Source: Cupriavidus consociatus
GTDB lineage: Bacteria; Pseudomonadota; Gammaproteobacteria; Burkholderiales; Burkholderiaceae
Reading direction: 5' to 3'
Length of the DNA: 64,000 bases
Assembly: GCF_017814975.1 (NCBI RefSeq)
Contig: NZ_JAGIQA010000010.1
Coordinates: 1 to 64,000, forward strand
Shown here in pieces: positions 8,428 to 18,296 of this stretch. Both the position numbers and the translations under genes were made by a program. Each line of letters begins with the position of its first letter. Within the stretch, counting starts at the first letter, position 1. The notes below the pieces were generated by a model that did not search any database, was not told where the DNA came from, and saw nothing but the letters and a program-made list of their open reading frames with translations.

Positions 8428-9531
8428 TCAGAGTCCGGGATACATGCGCTGCGGATTGAAGATGCCGGCAGGGTCGAACGTCGCTTTCAGGCGGCGGTGG
8501 ATTGCCGCCAGCGGCGAGGCCAGCGGCGTGAACACGCCCACCGACTTGTCGCCGTTGCGGAACAGCGTGGCGTGGCCGCCGGCCGCCTGGGCCACGGCGC
8601 GCACGCTTTCGGCATCGGTCCTGGTGGCGCCATCGGCGGGCAGCCACCAGCGCTGGCCGCCGCCCCATTCCACCAGTTGCTGGCCGGGGAGCTCCAGCGG
8701 CGCGGCAACCGGCGGCACCGCCAGGCGCCACAGCGCGCGGCCCGCGTGCGCCGGGCTGAAGAAGGCGTGGGTCTGCTCGCGCAGCGATTGCCACAGCGCG
8801 GTGGCCACGGCGGCATCGACACGCTCGCCACCCAGTCGTGTGCGGGCGGCATGCACCGCCGCGGTGGCGCCTGCCAGGCGTACGTGCAGCACGCCGTCAT
8901 GCCAGGCTGACGCGGCCAGCGGCAGCGGCTGGCCGCCCCACTGGTTCAGCTGCCTGATTGCATCGGCCTGCGCCAGCTCGAAGCGCAGCGTGGCTTCGTC
9001 GAACGGCGCGGGCAGCACCTTGAGCGATACTTCCAGCACCAGCCCGAGCGTGCCCAGCGACCCCGCCAGCAGCCGCGATACATCGTAGCCGGCCACATTC
9101 TTCATCACCTGGCCGCCGAAGCTCATCACCTCGCCGTTGCCGTCCATCAGCTGCGCGCCCAGCACGAAGTCGCGCAGCGCGCCTACCGACTGCCGGCGCG
9201 GGCCCGACAGGCCGGCGGCCACCGCGCCGCCCAGCGTGGCCGCGCTGGCCTGGCCGGGCAGCGCGAAGTGGGGCGGCTCGAAGGCCAGCACCTGGCGCTT
9301 ATCGGCCAGTGCGGCTTCGACTTCCGCCAGCGGCGTGCCGCAGCGCGCGGTGATCACGAGCTCCGCCGGGTCATAGTCGACGATGCCGGCATAGGCGCGC
9401 GTGTCCAGCACCCGGCCTTCAGGTGCCTGGCCGTAGAAATCCTTGCTGCCGCCACCGCGCAGCCGCAGCGGCGTGCGGGTTTCGGTGGCTTGCCTGACGG
9501 CGTCGCGGAAGGCGTCGAGGGTGGCTTGCAT
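8428..9531 (-). CDS. glcE: Glycolate dehydrogenase FAD-binding subunit GlcE
   Basis: GlcE is a 367-residue PCMH-type FAD-binding protein, shorter than GlcD, as is typical. The N-terminal FAD-binding elements are visible: LRLRGGGSKDFYG, ATLGGAVAAGLSGPRR, then GGQVMKNVAGYDVSRL. The C-terminus ends FDPAGIFNPQRMYPGL. I chose ATG 9531 (MQATLDAFRDAV), since the 48 codons upstream are low-complexity. GlcE forms the membrane-associated dehydrogenase with GlcD and GlcF. The gene lies 37 bases after a channel gene that separates it from glcD, an unusual insertion in the operon. Confidence 0.93.
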   Translation of the reverse strand: MQATLDAFRDAVRQATETRTPLRLRGGGSKDFYGQAPEGRVLDTRAYAGIVDYDPAELVITARCGTPLAEVEAALADKRQVLAFEPPHFALPGQASAATLGGAVAAGLSGPRRQSVGALRDFVLGAQLMDGNGEVMSFGGQVMKNVAGYDVSRLLAGSLGTLGLVLEVSLKVLPAPFDEATLRFELAQADAIRQLNQWGGQPLPLAASAWHDGVLHVRLAGATAAVHAARTRLGGERVDAAVATALWQSLREQTHAFFSPAHAGRALWRLAVPPVAAPLELPGQQLVEWGGGQRWWLPADGATRTDAESVRAVAQAAGGHATLFRNGDKSVGVFTPLASPLAAIHRRLKATFDPAGIFNPQRMYPGL

Positions 9532-9568
9532 ATGCGTGGGTGATGAGGAGGATATTGTTTCTGGCGGC

Positions 9569-10495
9569 TCAGGATCCGGGCCTGCCGTCGCGGCCGCCTG
9601 GGACCTCAGGCCTGTCGTTCTGGTAATCCGGCAGCGCGCTGCCGCAATGCTTGCAGTACATCGCGTCGGGCTCATGGCCCTCGGTCAGGCAATGGGTGCA
9701 GGTGCGCGTGGTCAGCGGCTTCTTCAGGATGCTCGCGGCCAGCTCGGCGCCGACGATGCCGGTGGGGAAGGCGATGATGCCGTAGCCCAGCAGGATCGTC
9801 AGCGAGGTGATGAACTGGCCCAGCGGCGTCTTCGGCACCATGTCGCCGAAGCCGGTGGTGGTCAGCGTCACCACTGCCCAGTACATGCTTACCGGGATGC
9901 TGTGGAAGCCGTGCTCTGGTCCTTCGACCACATACATCACCGTGCCGAGGATCACGGTGATGATGAACACCGTGCCCAGGAACACGAAGATCTTGCGCCG
10001 GCTGTTGACCAGCGCCCGGTACAGGATCTCGGCTTCCTCGAAGTACACCGTCAGCTTGAGGATCCGGAACACGCGCAGCAGCCGCAGCAGCCGCACGTCG
10101 ATCAGGAAGTGCAGCTCCGGCACGAAGAACGCCAGCCACGTTGGCATGATGGAGATGAAGTCGATGATGCCGTAGAAGCTGAAGACATAGCGCCACGGCC
10201 GGCGCACCACCAGGATGCGCATGACGTATTCGGCCGTGAAGAACAGCGTGAAGGTCCACTCCAGCACCGTGAACAGCAGCCCAAGCCGGCTGTGCACCGC
10301 GGCCATGCTGTCGAGCATCACCACCATCACGCTGGCGACGATGGCGATCAGCAGCGAGACGTCGAAGAGTCGCCCTTCGCGCGTGTCGGCCTCGAAGATG
10401 ATGGTGTACCAGCGTTGGCGCCAGCCGGTCTCGGGCTGGCCCAGGCGCTGGCGAGCCACCGCTTCCTGGTGCTGGCGTCGGCGTTCGTTGGCCAT
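9569..10495 (-). CDS. Voltage-gated-type potassium channel with C-terminal zinc ribbon
   Basis: This 308-residue inner-membrane protein has a six-helix ion-channel architecture. The S4-like helix carries spaced arginines (DVRLLRLLRVFRILKL, about 132-147). The pore helix and selectivity filter are TLTTTGFGDMVP (about 212-223), a TGFGD variant of the usual TVGYGD. After S6 comes a cytoplasmic tail with two CxxC pairs (CTHC and CKHC, about 267-286), which should bind zinc. It sits 10 bases after glcD and 37 before glcE, so it is very probably cotranscribed with the glycolate dehydrogenase genes. Ion selectivity and the ligand of the tail are not known. Confidence 0.86.
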   Translation of the reverse strand: MANERRRQHQEAVARQRLGQPETGWRQRWYTIIFEADTREGRLFDVSLLIAIVASVMVVMLDSMAAVHSRLGLLFTVLEWTFTLFFTAEYVMRILVVRRPWRYVFSFYGIIDFISIMPTWLAFFVPELHFLIDVRLLRLLRVFRILKLTVYFEEAEILYRALVNSRRKIFVFLGTVFIITVILGTVMYVVEGPEHGFHSIPVSMYWAVVTLTTTGFGDMVPKTPLGQFITSLTILLGYGIIAFPTGIVGAELAASILKKPLTTRTCTHCLTEGHEPDAMYCKHCGSALPDYQNDRPEVPGGRDGRPGS

Positions 10496-10505
10496 GGCGC
10501 GGGCT

Positions 10506-12029
10506 TCAGAAGCGCGGCAGGTCCGGATGCGGCAGCAGTCCCTTCCTGACGTGCATCTTGCCGTATTCCGCGCAGCGCGCCAGCGTGGGGATGGCCTTGT
10601 CGGGGTTCAGCAGGCGGGCCGGGTCGAAGGCCGCCTTGACGCCGAAGAACGCCTCGCGCTCGCTCGGCGAAAACTGCACGCACATCGAGTTGAGCTTCTC
10701 CACGCCCACGCCGTGCTCGCCGGTGACGGTGCCGCCAAGCTCGACGCACGCTTCCAGGATGTCGGAGCCGAACAGCTCGGCACGGTGCCATTCGTCCTGG
10801 TCCGAGCCATCGAACAGGATCAGCGGATGCATGTTGCCGTCGCCGGCATGGAACACGTTGATGCAGCGCAGGCTGTACTTGCGTTCCATCTCTTCGATGC
10901 GGCGCAGCAGCGTGCCGATATGCTTGCGCGGGATGGTGCCGTCCATGCAGTAATAGTCCGGCGAAATGCGGCCCGCGGCGGGGAAGGCGTTCTTGCGCCC
11001 GCTCCAGAAGCGCAGGCGCTCGGCTTCGTTCTGCGAGACCACGATGCGGGTGCAGCCGGACGCCTTCAGCACCGCGCTCATGCGTTCGATTTCTTCCGCC
11101 ACTTCTTCGGGCGTGCCATCGGATTCGCACAGCAGGATGGCGGCGGCGTCGAGGTCATAGCCGGCGTGCACGAACTCTTCCACCGCGGCGGTGGCGGGCT
11201 TGTCCATCATCTCCAGCCCGGCCGGGATGATACCGGCGGCGATCACGTCGGCAACCGCATTGCCGCCTTTCTCGACGTCGTCGAAGCACGCCATGATGAC
11301 TTGCGCCAGCTGCGGCTTGGGGATCAGGCGCACGGTCACCTCGGTGACCACGGCCAGCATGCCTTCGGAGCCGATCAGCACCGCCAGCAGGTCCAGGCCG
11401 GGCGAGTCGGGCGCATCGGAGCCGAACACCACCACCTCGCCTTCCATGGTCACGGCGCGCACGCGCAGCACGTTGTGCACGGTCAGGCCGTACTTGAGGC
11501 AATGCACGCCGCCGGAATTTTCGCTGACATTGCCGCCGATGGTGCAGGCGATCTGCGACGAGGGATCGGGCGCGTAATAGAGGTTGTGGGGCGCGGCGGC
11601 ATCGGAGATGGCCAGGTTGCGCACGCCCGGCTGGACCACCGCGGTGCGCGAATACGGGTCGACCGAGAGGATGCGCTTGAACTTGGCCAGCGACAGCACC
11701 AGGCCCTCGGCGATCGGCATGGCACCGCCGGACAGGCTGGTGCCGGCGCCGCGCGGCACCACCGGCACGCCCAGCTTGTGGCACAGGCGCAGGATGGCGC
11801 AGACCTGCTCCTCGGTGTCGGGCAGGGCCACGGCCATCGGCACCTGGCGGTATGCGGCGAGGCCGTCGCACTCGTAGGGCACGGTGTCCTCTGGCTTGGA
11901 CAGCAGCGCGGCATCCGGCAGGATCTGCGCCAGGCCGGCGAGCAGCGCATTGCGGCGGCCTTCGGCGGTGGCCTGCGCGCCTGCGGCGCCTTCGGTGGCG
12001 AGGGTGCGGGCTTCGTGCGGGGCATTCAT
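10506..12029 (-). CDS. glcD: Glycolate dehydrogenase catalytic flavoprotein subunit GlcD
   Basis: This is the FAD-linked 2-hydroxyacid oxidase subunit, 507 residues with a CAGGAGTCGCC ribosome site before ATG 12029. The PCMH FAD domain shows GVPVVPRGAGTSLSGGA (about 92-108) and TIGGNVSENSGGVHCLKYG. The C-terminal FAD-oxidase domain ends with CVELGGTVTGEHGVGVEKL. It is probably the first gene of glcD-channel-glcE-glcF(-lrgAB). It oxidises glycolate, and often D-lactate, feeding electrons through GlcEF to quinone. The 12030-12247 gap upstream shows no gene. Confidence 0.94.
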   Translation of the reverse strand: MNAPHEARTLATEGAAGAQATAEGRRNALLAGLAQILPDAALLSKPEDTVPYECDGLAAYRQVPMAVALPDTEEQVCAILRLCHKLGVPVVPRGAGTSLSGGAMPIAEGLVLSLAKFKRILSVDPYSRTAVVQPGVRNLAISDAAAPHNLYYAPDPSSQIACTIGGNVSENSGGVHCLKYGLTVHNVLRVRAVTMEGEVVVFGSDAPDSPGLDLLAVLIGSEGMLAVVTEVTVRLIPKPQLAQVIMACFDDVEKGGNAVADVIAAGIIPAGLEMMDKPATAAVEEFVHAGYDLDAAAILLCESDGTPEEVAEEIERMSAVLKASGCTRIVVSQNEAERLRFWSGRKNAFPAAGRISPDYYCMDGTIPRKHIGTLLRRIEEMERKYSLRCINVFHAGDGNMHPLILFDGSDQDEWHRAELFGSDILEACVELGGTVTGEHGVGVEKLNSMCVQFSPSEREAFFGVKAAFDPARLLNPDKAIPTLARCAEYGKMHVRKGLLPHPDLPRF

Positions 12030-12247
12030 GGCGACTCCTGGACTCTGGTCGGGCCGGGCGGGCGGCCCGCCGTGGGGACGGCTGACTATAGCGCAGGCCT
12101 CATGCCGCGGGCATCACCAGGCACGTGAATTCCGCATGGCAAGCCGATCAAAAATGCTCATCATGGCCAGGCAGGCACCGGCCCCGGTTTCAGCGTAGCA
12201 CTGGCCGGCGGGTGCTGGGCGAGTGCAGTAAAGGCGGCGTTCCCGCC

Positions 12248-12772
12248 TCAGCGGGCCGGGGCCGGCAGCCGCAGCACCATGTCGAGCTTGTCGTAGAAGT
12301 GCGGCGCGACATACAGCGCCTCCGGCTCCAGGCCGAAACGCTCGAAGCCGAGCGACTCGTACAGCCGCACCGCGCCCGCGCTGCCGGCATTGACACACAG
12401 GATCACCTGGCGCACGCCTTCCATGGCGGCGGCCTGCTCGAGCGCGCGCTCCATCAGCGCGCGCCCAAGCTTGCGGTCGCGCCAGCCCGGGGCGACGTAC
12501 ATGCCGAATATCGAGGCCTTGTGCCAGTGCTTGCGCCGCGGCTCGCGCATGATGCCGACCACGCCGGCAAGCGCGGTGTCCTCGAAGGCGCCGAACACGG
12601 CCTTGTCTGCACTCGGCGCCAGGCGTTGCGCCACCGCCTCGGGCGACAGGTCCTGTTCTTCTACCAGGCTGGCGGCAAAGGCTTCCGGGGCCTCGGCCAG
12701 GCCCTGCAGGCGCAGCGCGTGGAAGGCTTCGGCATCGGCGGGGGTCAGCAGCCGGATCTCCAGGTTCTGCAT
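12248..12772 (-). CDS. GNAT family N-acetyltransferase
   Basis: This is a 174-residue GNAT-fold protein. The acetyl-CoA-binding motif A is visible as GMYVAPGWRDRKLGRALMERAL (about 90-111; the conserved part is R/Q-x-x-G-x-G/A). A VNAGSAGAVRLYESLGFERFG segment in motif B follows. The N-terminus (MQNLEIRLLTPADAEAFHALR) is typical. The acetyl acceptor is unknown. It lies 12 bases downstream of the LysR gene on the same strand and is probably cotranscribed with it, but no functional link to the surrounding oxidases can be seen. Confidence 0.85.
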   Translation of the reverse strand: MQNLEIRLLTPADAEAFHALRLQGLAEAPEAFAASLVEEQDLSPEAVAQRLAPSADKAVFGAFEDTALAGVVGIMREPRRKHWHKASIFGMYVAPGWRDRKLGRALMERALEQAAAMEGVRQVILCVNAGSAGAVRLYESLGFERFGLEPEALYVAPHFYDKLDMVLRLPAPAR

Positions 12773-12784
12773 ACGGGCGGTCTC

Positions 12785-13675
12785 CTACCAGTCCAGGCTC
12801 AGCAGCCAGTCGACGAAATAGCGCGCCTCGGGCTTCAGCGGCGCCTGTTCGCGCTCGACGATGTAATAGCCGTGCGGCGATACCGACTCGATATCGAGCA
12901 GCCGCACCATCTGTCCCAGCGACAGCCAGTGCCGCGCCATGCGCTGGCGCACCAGCGCCACGCCCTGGTTGGACGCGATCGCCTCCAGCATCAGGCCGAT
13001 GTCGTTGAACTGCGGCCCCGTCTGCGGCTCGGGCCAGTCCAGCCCGGCGGTCTCGAACCACGGCTTCCACGGCTCCAGCGGGCTGCGCAGCAGCACCAGG
13101 CCGTGCAGGTGCTCTGGCCTGGTGATGGCGCGGCCGTTGACGCGCTCGTAATATTCGCGCCCGCATGCCGGGAACACCGGCTCGACCAGCAGCCTGGTGG
13201 TCTTCAGGTCGGGATAGCGGCCGGTGCCGTAGCGGATCTCGACATCGGTGTCCTCGGCCTTGACGTCGAGGAACGGGATCGCCAGGTGCAGTTCCAGGTC
13301 GATATGCGGGTACAGCGCGCCGAACTCGGGTAGCCGCGGCACCAGGTGCTGGCGCCCGAAGGTCGGCGGGATCGCCACGCGCAGCCGCGTGCGCAGCTTG
13401 TTGTACTCGGGCCGCGCCAGTTCGTTCAGCGACTTGAGCGCGTCCTGCACGTTGCGCAGGTAGCGCGTGCCGGCCGCGGTCAGCCGCAGCGCGGCGTTGG
13501 CGCGCACGAACAGGTCTTCGCCCCACAGCTCCTCGAGGTTCTTGATGCGGTGCGACACTGCGCTGGGCGTGACCGACAGTTCCTCGGCCGCGCGCGCAAA
13601 GCTGCCCAGGCGCGCCGCGGCCTCGAAGGCGATCAGCAGGTGCAGCGGCGGGACGCGGTTGAACATGGATGCCAT
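12785..13675 (-). CDS. LysR-type transcriptional regulator (GcvA-like)
   Basis: This 296-residue protein starts at ATG 13675 (alternative ATG 13666). The N-terminal winged helix-turn-helix (SFARAAEELSVTPSAVSHRI, about 28-47) is of the GcvA/AmpR subclass. The substrate-binding domain begins about residue 95 (LRVAIPPTFGRQHLVPRLPEF). It sits only 11 bases after the stop of the D-lactate-dehydrogenase-like gene, in the same direction rather than divergent as is usual for LysR regulators. A role in regulating that gene or the glc operon is plausible but unproven. Confidence 0.88.
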   Translation of the reverse strand: MASMFNRVPPLHLLIAFEAAARLGSFARAAEELSVTPSAVSHRIKNLEELWGEDLFVRANAALRLTAAGTRYLRNVQDALKSLNELARPEYNKLRTRLRVAIPPTFGRQHLVPRLPEFGALYPHIDLELHLAIPFLDVKAEDTDVEIRYGTGRYPDLKTTRLLVEPVFPACGREYYERVNGRAITRPEHLHGLVLLRSPLEPWKPWFETAGLDWPEPQTGPQFNDIGLMLEAIASNQGVALVRQRMARHWLSLGQMVRLLDIESVSPHGYYIVEREQAPLKPEARYFVDWLLSLDW

Positions 13676-13686
13676 GCCGGGCCGAT

Positions 13687-15117
13687 TCAGTGCGCGCCGC
13701 CGCGCGTGGCACTGAAGATCTTGCCCGGGTTGAGAATATGGTTGGGATCGAGCGCGTCCTTGATCACGCGCATCAGGTCGAGCGCATCCTCGCCGTGCTC
13801 CTTGACCAGGAAGCGCTGCTTGTGCAGCCCCACGCCGTGCTCGCCGGTGCAGGTGCCGCCCATCGCCAGCGCGCGTTCGACGATACGCTGGTTGATGGCC
13901 TCGGCCTCGGCCATTTCCTCCGGCTTGTCCGGGTCGACCAGGATCGCGACGTGGAAATTGCCGTCGCCGACGTGGCCGACGATCGGGCAGGGCAGGGTGG
14001 AGGCGTTCAGGTCCTTCTCGGTCTCGGTCACGCACTCGGCCAGGCGCGAGATCGGCACGCACACGTCGGTGGTGACCGACTTGCAGCCGGGCTTGAGCTG
14101 CAACATCGCAAAGTAGGCGGTATGGCGCGCGTTCCACAGCCGGCTGCGGTCTTCCGGGCGCGTGGCCCACTCGAAGCCCTGGCCGCCGTGCTCGGCGGTG
14201 ATCTGCTGCACGGTCTCGGCCTGCTCGCGCACGCCGGCCTCGGTGCCGTGGAATTCGAAGAACAGGTGCGGGGTTTCCGGCAGCGTCAGGTTGTCGTGGC
14301 GGTTGATGGCGCGGATCGCCAGCGCATCGACAAATTCAACGCGCGCCACCGGCACGCCCAGCTGGATGGTCTGGATCACGGCCTGCACCGCGCTGCCCAT
14401 GCTGGGGAAGGCGCACACCGCGGCCGAGATCGCCTCCGGCTGCGGGTAGAGCCGCACCGTGACCTCCGTGATGATGCCGAGCGTGCCTTCGCTGCCGATG
14501 AAGAGGCGGGTCAGGTCATAGCCGGCCGACGACTTGCGCGCGTGCGTGCCGGTGCGGATCACGCGGCCGTCGGCGGTCACCACGGTCAGCGCCAGCACGT
14601 TCTCGCGCATGGTGCCGTAGCGCACCGCGTTGGTCCCGGAGGCGCGCGTCGCGCACATGCCGCCCAGCGACGCATCCGCGCCAGGATCGATCGGGAAGAA
14701 CAGGCCGGTGTCCTTGATTTCCTGGTTGAGCTGCTTGCGCGTGACGCCGGGCTGCACGGTCACGGTCAGGTCCTCGGGCTGCACCGCCAGCACGCGGTTC
14801 ATCTGCGACAGGTCCAGGCTGACGCCGCCGGCCACGGCCAGCAGGTGGCCTTCCAGGGACGAGCCGGCACCGTAGGGAATCAGCGGTACGCCGTGATGGT
14901 TGCACAGGCGCGCCACCTCGGCGACTTCGTCGGTGCTGTGGGCGAACACGACCGCATCGGGCGCCGCGGGCGGGAACGGCGATTCGTCGCGCCCATGGTG
15001 CTCGCGCACGCCGGCCGAGGTGGTGAAGCGCTCGCCGAAGCGCGCCGCGAGGGCTTCGCTGAAGGCGGGCGGCAGGGGACGGCGGTCGAGCGTGGCGGAC
15101 GGCGTGGGGTGGTTCAT
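13687..15117 (-). CDS. FAD-linked oxidase, D-lactate dehydrogenase (cytochrome)-like
   Basis: This is a 476-residue PCMH-type flavoprotein with GVPLIPYGAGSSLEGH (about 80-95), GGMCATRASGTNAVRYGTM and a C-terminal GGTCTGEHGVGLHKQRF. It resembles the D-lactate dehydrogenase (DLD) branch more than GlcD, because of the EGHLLA and ATRASGTNAVRYG patterns. It probably oxidises D-lactate or another D-2-hydroxyacid to the keto acid and passes electrons to cytochrome c or quinone. It is the first gene of a unit with the LysR and GNAT genes. Substrate preference cannot be decided from sequence. Confidence 0.87.
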   Translation of the reverse strand: MNHPTPSATLDRRPLPPAFSEALAARFGERFTTSAGVREHHGRDESPFPPAAPDAVVFAHSTDEVAEVARLCNHHGVPLIPYGAGSSLEGHLLAVAGGVSLDLSQMNRVLAVQPEDLTVTVQPGVTRKQLNQEIKDTGLFFPIDPGADASLGGMCATRASGTNAVRYGTMRENVLALTVVTADGRVIRTGTHARKSSAGYDLTRLFIGSEGTLGIITEVTVRLYPQPEAISAAVCAFPSMGSAVQAVIQTIQLGVPVARVEFVDALAIRAINRHDNLTLPETPHLFFEFHGTEAGVREQAETVQQITAEHGGQGFEWATRPEDRSRLWNARHTAYFAMLQLKPGCKSVTTDVCVPISRLAECVTETEKDLNASTLPCPIVGHVGDGNFHVAILVDPDKPEEMAEAEAINQRIVERALAMGGTCTGEHGVGLHKQRFLVKEHGEDALDLMRVIKDALDPNHILNPGKIFSATRGGAH

Positions 15118-15416
15118 GGGGGTCTCCGGCGGGTCGGCGCGGCGAGGCTGCCGGCGGTGGCGTTCCGGTCTTGTGGTCCGGAAAGGGAATGGCAGGCGGG
15201 GCGCGACCCGGTTGTCGAATGGACGAATAACGGCATTCTACGCCGCGCGGCGGCTCATCCACCCTTGGCCGGCGCCGGGTTGGCCGATAGCCGCACAAGC
15301 GGGGCCCGCACCGAAGGAGGGGGCCGGCGGCCCCTCGCGCGCATGGCGGATCCACGCGCTCCGGCGCGATAATGCGCAATTCCCCCAACACGCTTACCAG
15401 CCAAGAGGAGACCGGC
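15118..15416. other. Divergent intergenic region
   Basis: This 299-base gap separates the minus-strand FAD oxidase from the plus-strand adenosyltransferase gene, so it should hold both promoters. I see no gene and no clear -35/-10 pair. A GCGATAATGCGC segment at about 15366-15377 could contain a -10 box (GATAAT) for the adenosyltransferase gene. Confidence 0.4.
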
Positions 15417-15971
15417 ATGGGCAACCGCCTGTCCAAGATTGCCACCCGCACCGGCGACGCCGGCACCACCGGCCTGGGCGATGGCACCCGCACCGGCAAG
15501 GACAGCCTGCGCATCGCCGCCATCGGCGACGTCGACGAACTGAACTGCCACGTCGGCGTGTTACTGACCGAGACGCTTCCCGACGACGTGCGCGCCGCGC
15601 TGCTGCATATCCAGCACGACCTGTTCGACCTGGGCGGCGAGCTTTCCATCCCCGGCTACACCCTGCTCAAGCCCGGGCAGGTGGCGCAGCTCGACGCCTG
15701 GCTGGCCGACTACAACGCCAACCTGCCGCGGCTGGCCGAATTCATCCTGCCCGGCGGCAGCCGCGCCGCGGCCCAGGCCCACGTTTGCCGCACCGTGTGC
15801 CGACGCGCCGAGCGCGCGCTGGTGGCGCTGGGCACGGCCGAGCCGCTGAACGAGGCGCCGCGCCAGTACCTGAACCGGCTGTCGGACCTGATGTTCGTGC
15901 TGGCGCGGGTGCTGAACCGGGTTGACGGGGGCTCTGACGTGCTGTGGCAGCGCGACCGGCAGGGAAGCTGA
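15417..15971 (+). CDS. ATP:cob(I)alamin adenosyltransferase, PduO type
   Basis: This enzyme transfers the adenosyl group of ATP to cob(I)alamin to make coenzyme B12, needed by methylmalonyl-CoA mutase and similar enzymes. The 184-residue protein starts at ATG 15417 behind AAGAGGAG. The N-terminal ATP-binding signature TRTGDAGTTGLGDGTR and the C-terminal signature FILPGGSRAAAQAHVCRTVCRRAER are both present, identifying the PduO/MMAB family rather than CobA or EutT. It is followed by a palindrome and then dnaK, and is likely monocistronic. Confidence 0.93.
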   Translation: MGNRLSKIATRTGDAGTTGLGDGTRTGKDSLRIAAIGDVDELNCHVGVLLTETLPDDVRAALLHIQHDLFDLGGELSIPGYTLLKPGQVAQLDAWLADYNANLPRLAEFILPGGSRAAAQAHVCRTVCRRAERALVALGTAEPLNEAPRQYLNRLSDLMFVLARVLNRVDGGSDVLWQRDRQGS

Positions 15972-16053
15972 GTCGCAGAAGTTGACCCGGCGGCATTTTT
16001 CTTCCGTCGCCCATGGGCTCTGGCTCAAGCCCCGGGCGCAAATGCCGTTGAGG

Positions 16054-16092
16054 AAACGGCAAATCCGAGAAATTTACTCGGATTTGCCGTTT
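16054..16092. terminator. Perfect 16-bp inverted repeat, probable terminator of the adenosyltransferase gene
   Basis: Arms AAACGGCAAATCCGAG (16054-16069) and its exact complement (16077-16092) enclose a 7-base loop AAATTTA. The stem starts with AAA and ends with TTT but has only a short T run, so termination may be weak. It sits 83 bases after the adenosyltransferase stop and just upstream of the dnaK promoter, so it may instead or also be a regulatory site. Confidence 0.6.
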
Positions 16093-16097
16093 CTGCC

Positions 16098-16125
16098 CTT
16101 GAAAAGACCCCGGACGGCCACATTT
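16098..16125 (+). promoter_or_regulatory. Probable sigma-32 heat-shock promoter of dnaK
   Basis: A perfect sigma-32 -35 element CTTGAAA (16098-16104) is followed after 13 bases by CCACATTT (16118-16125), a 7 of 8 match to the -10 consensus CCCCATNT. Spacing is within the known range. It would start transcription about 50 bases before the dnaK ATG at 16182. No CIRCE-type inverted repeat is visible, which fits RpoH control. Confidence 0.75.
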
Positions 16126-16181
16126 CGGCCTCAGGTTGAATTGCAGCCGCGCGGATAGCGAAGGCTCAAGAGGAGAGAATA

Positions 16182-18125
<1,944 letters not shown>

Positions 18126-18296
18126 TCGGGACACGCGGGCGGCGGTGCAGGCACTTGCCGGCACCGCTCCCGCCCCGACGCCGGGCGCGGCCATCGGACC
18201 CAGCGGGAAACCGCCGTCGGATGCCTCGCTCGGCTTTTTTGCTATTCGCCGGTACGGTGCCGCATGCGCCTGCCGGCCAAAGGGTAATGAGCCACC

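Noticed and set aside
18126..18296. Possible terminator or attenuator between dnaK and dnaJ (GCTCGGCTTTTTT)
   Set aside because: A T run is present, but no convincing stem of more than about four base pairs precedes it; dnaJ is expected to be cotranscribed.
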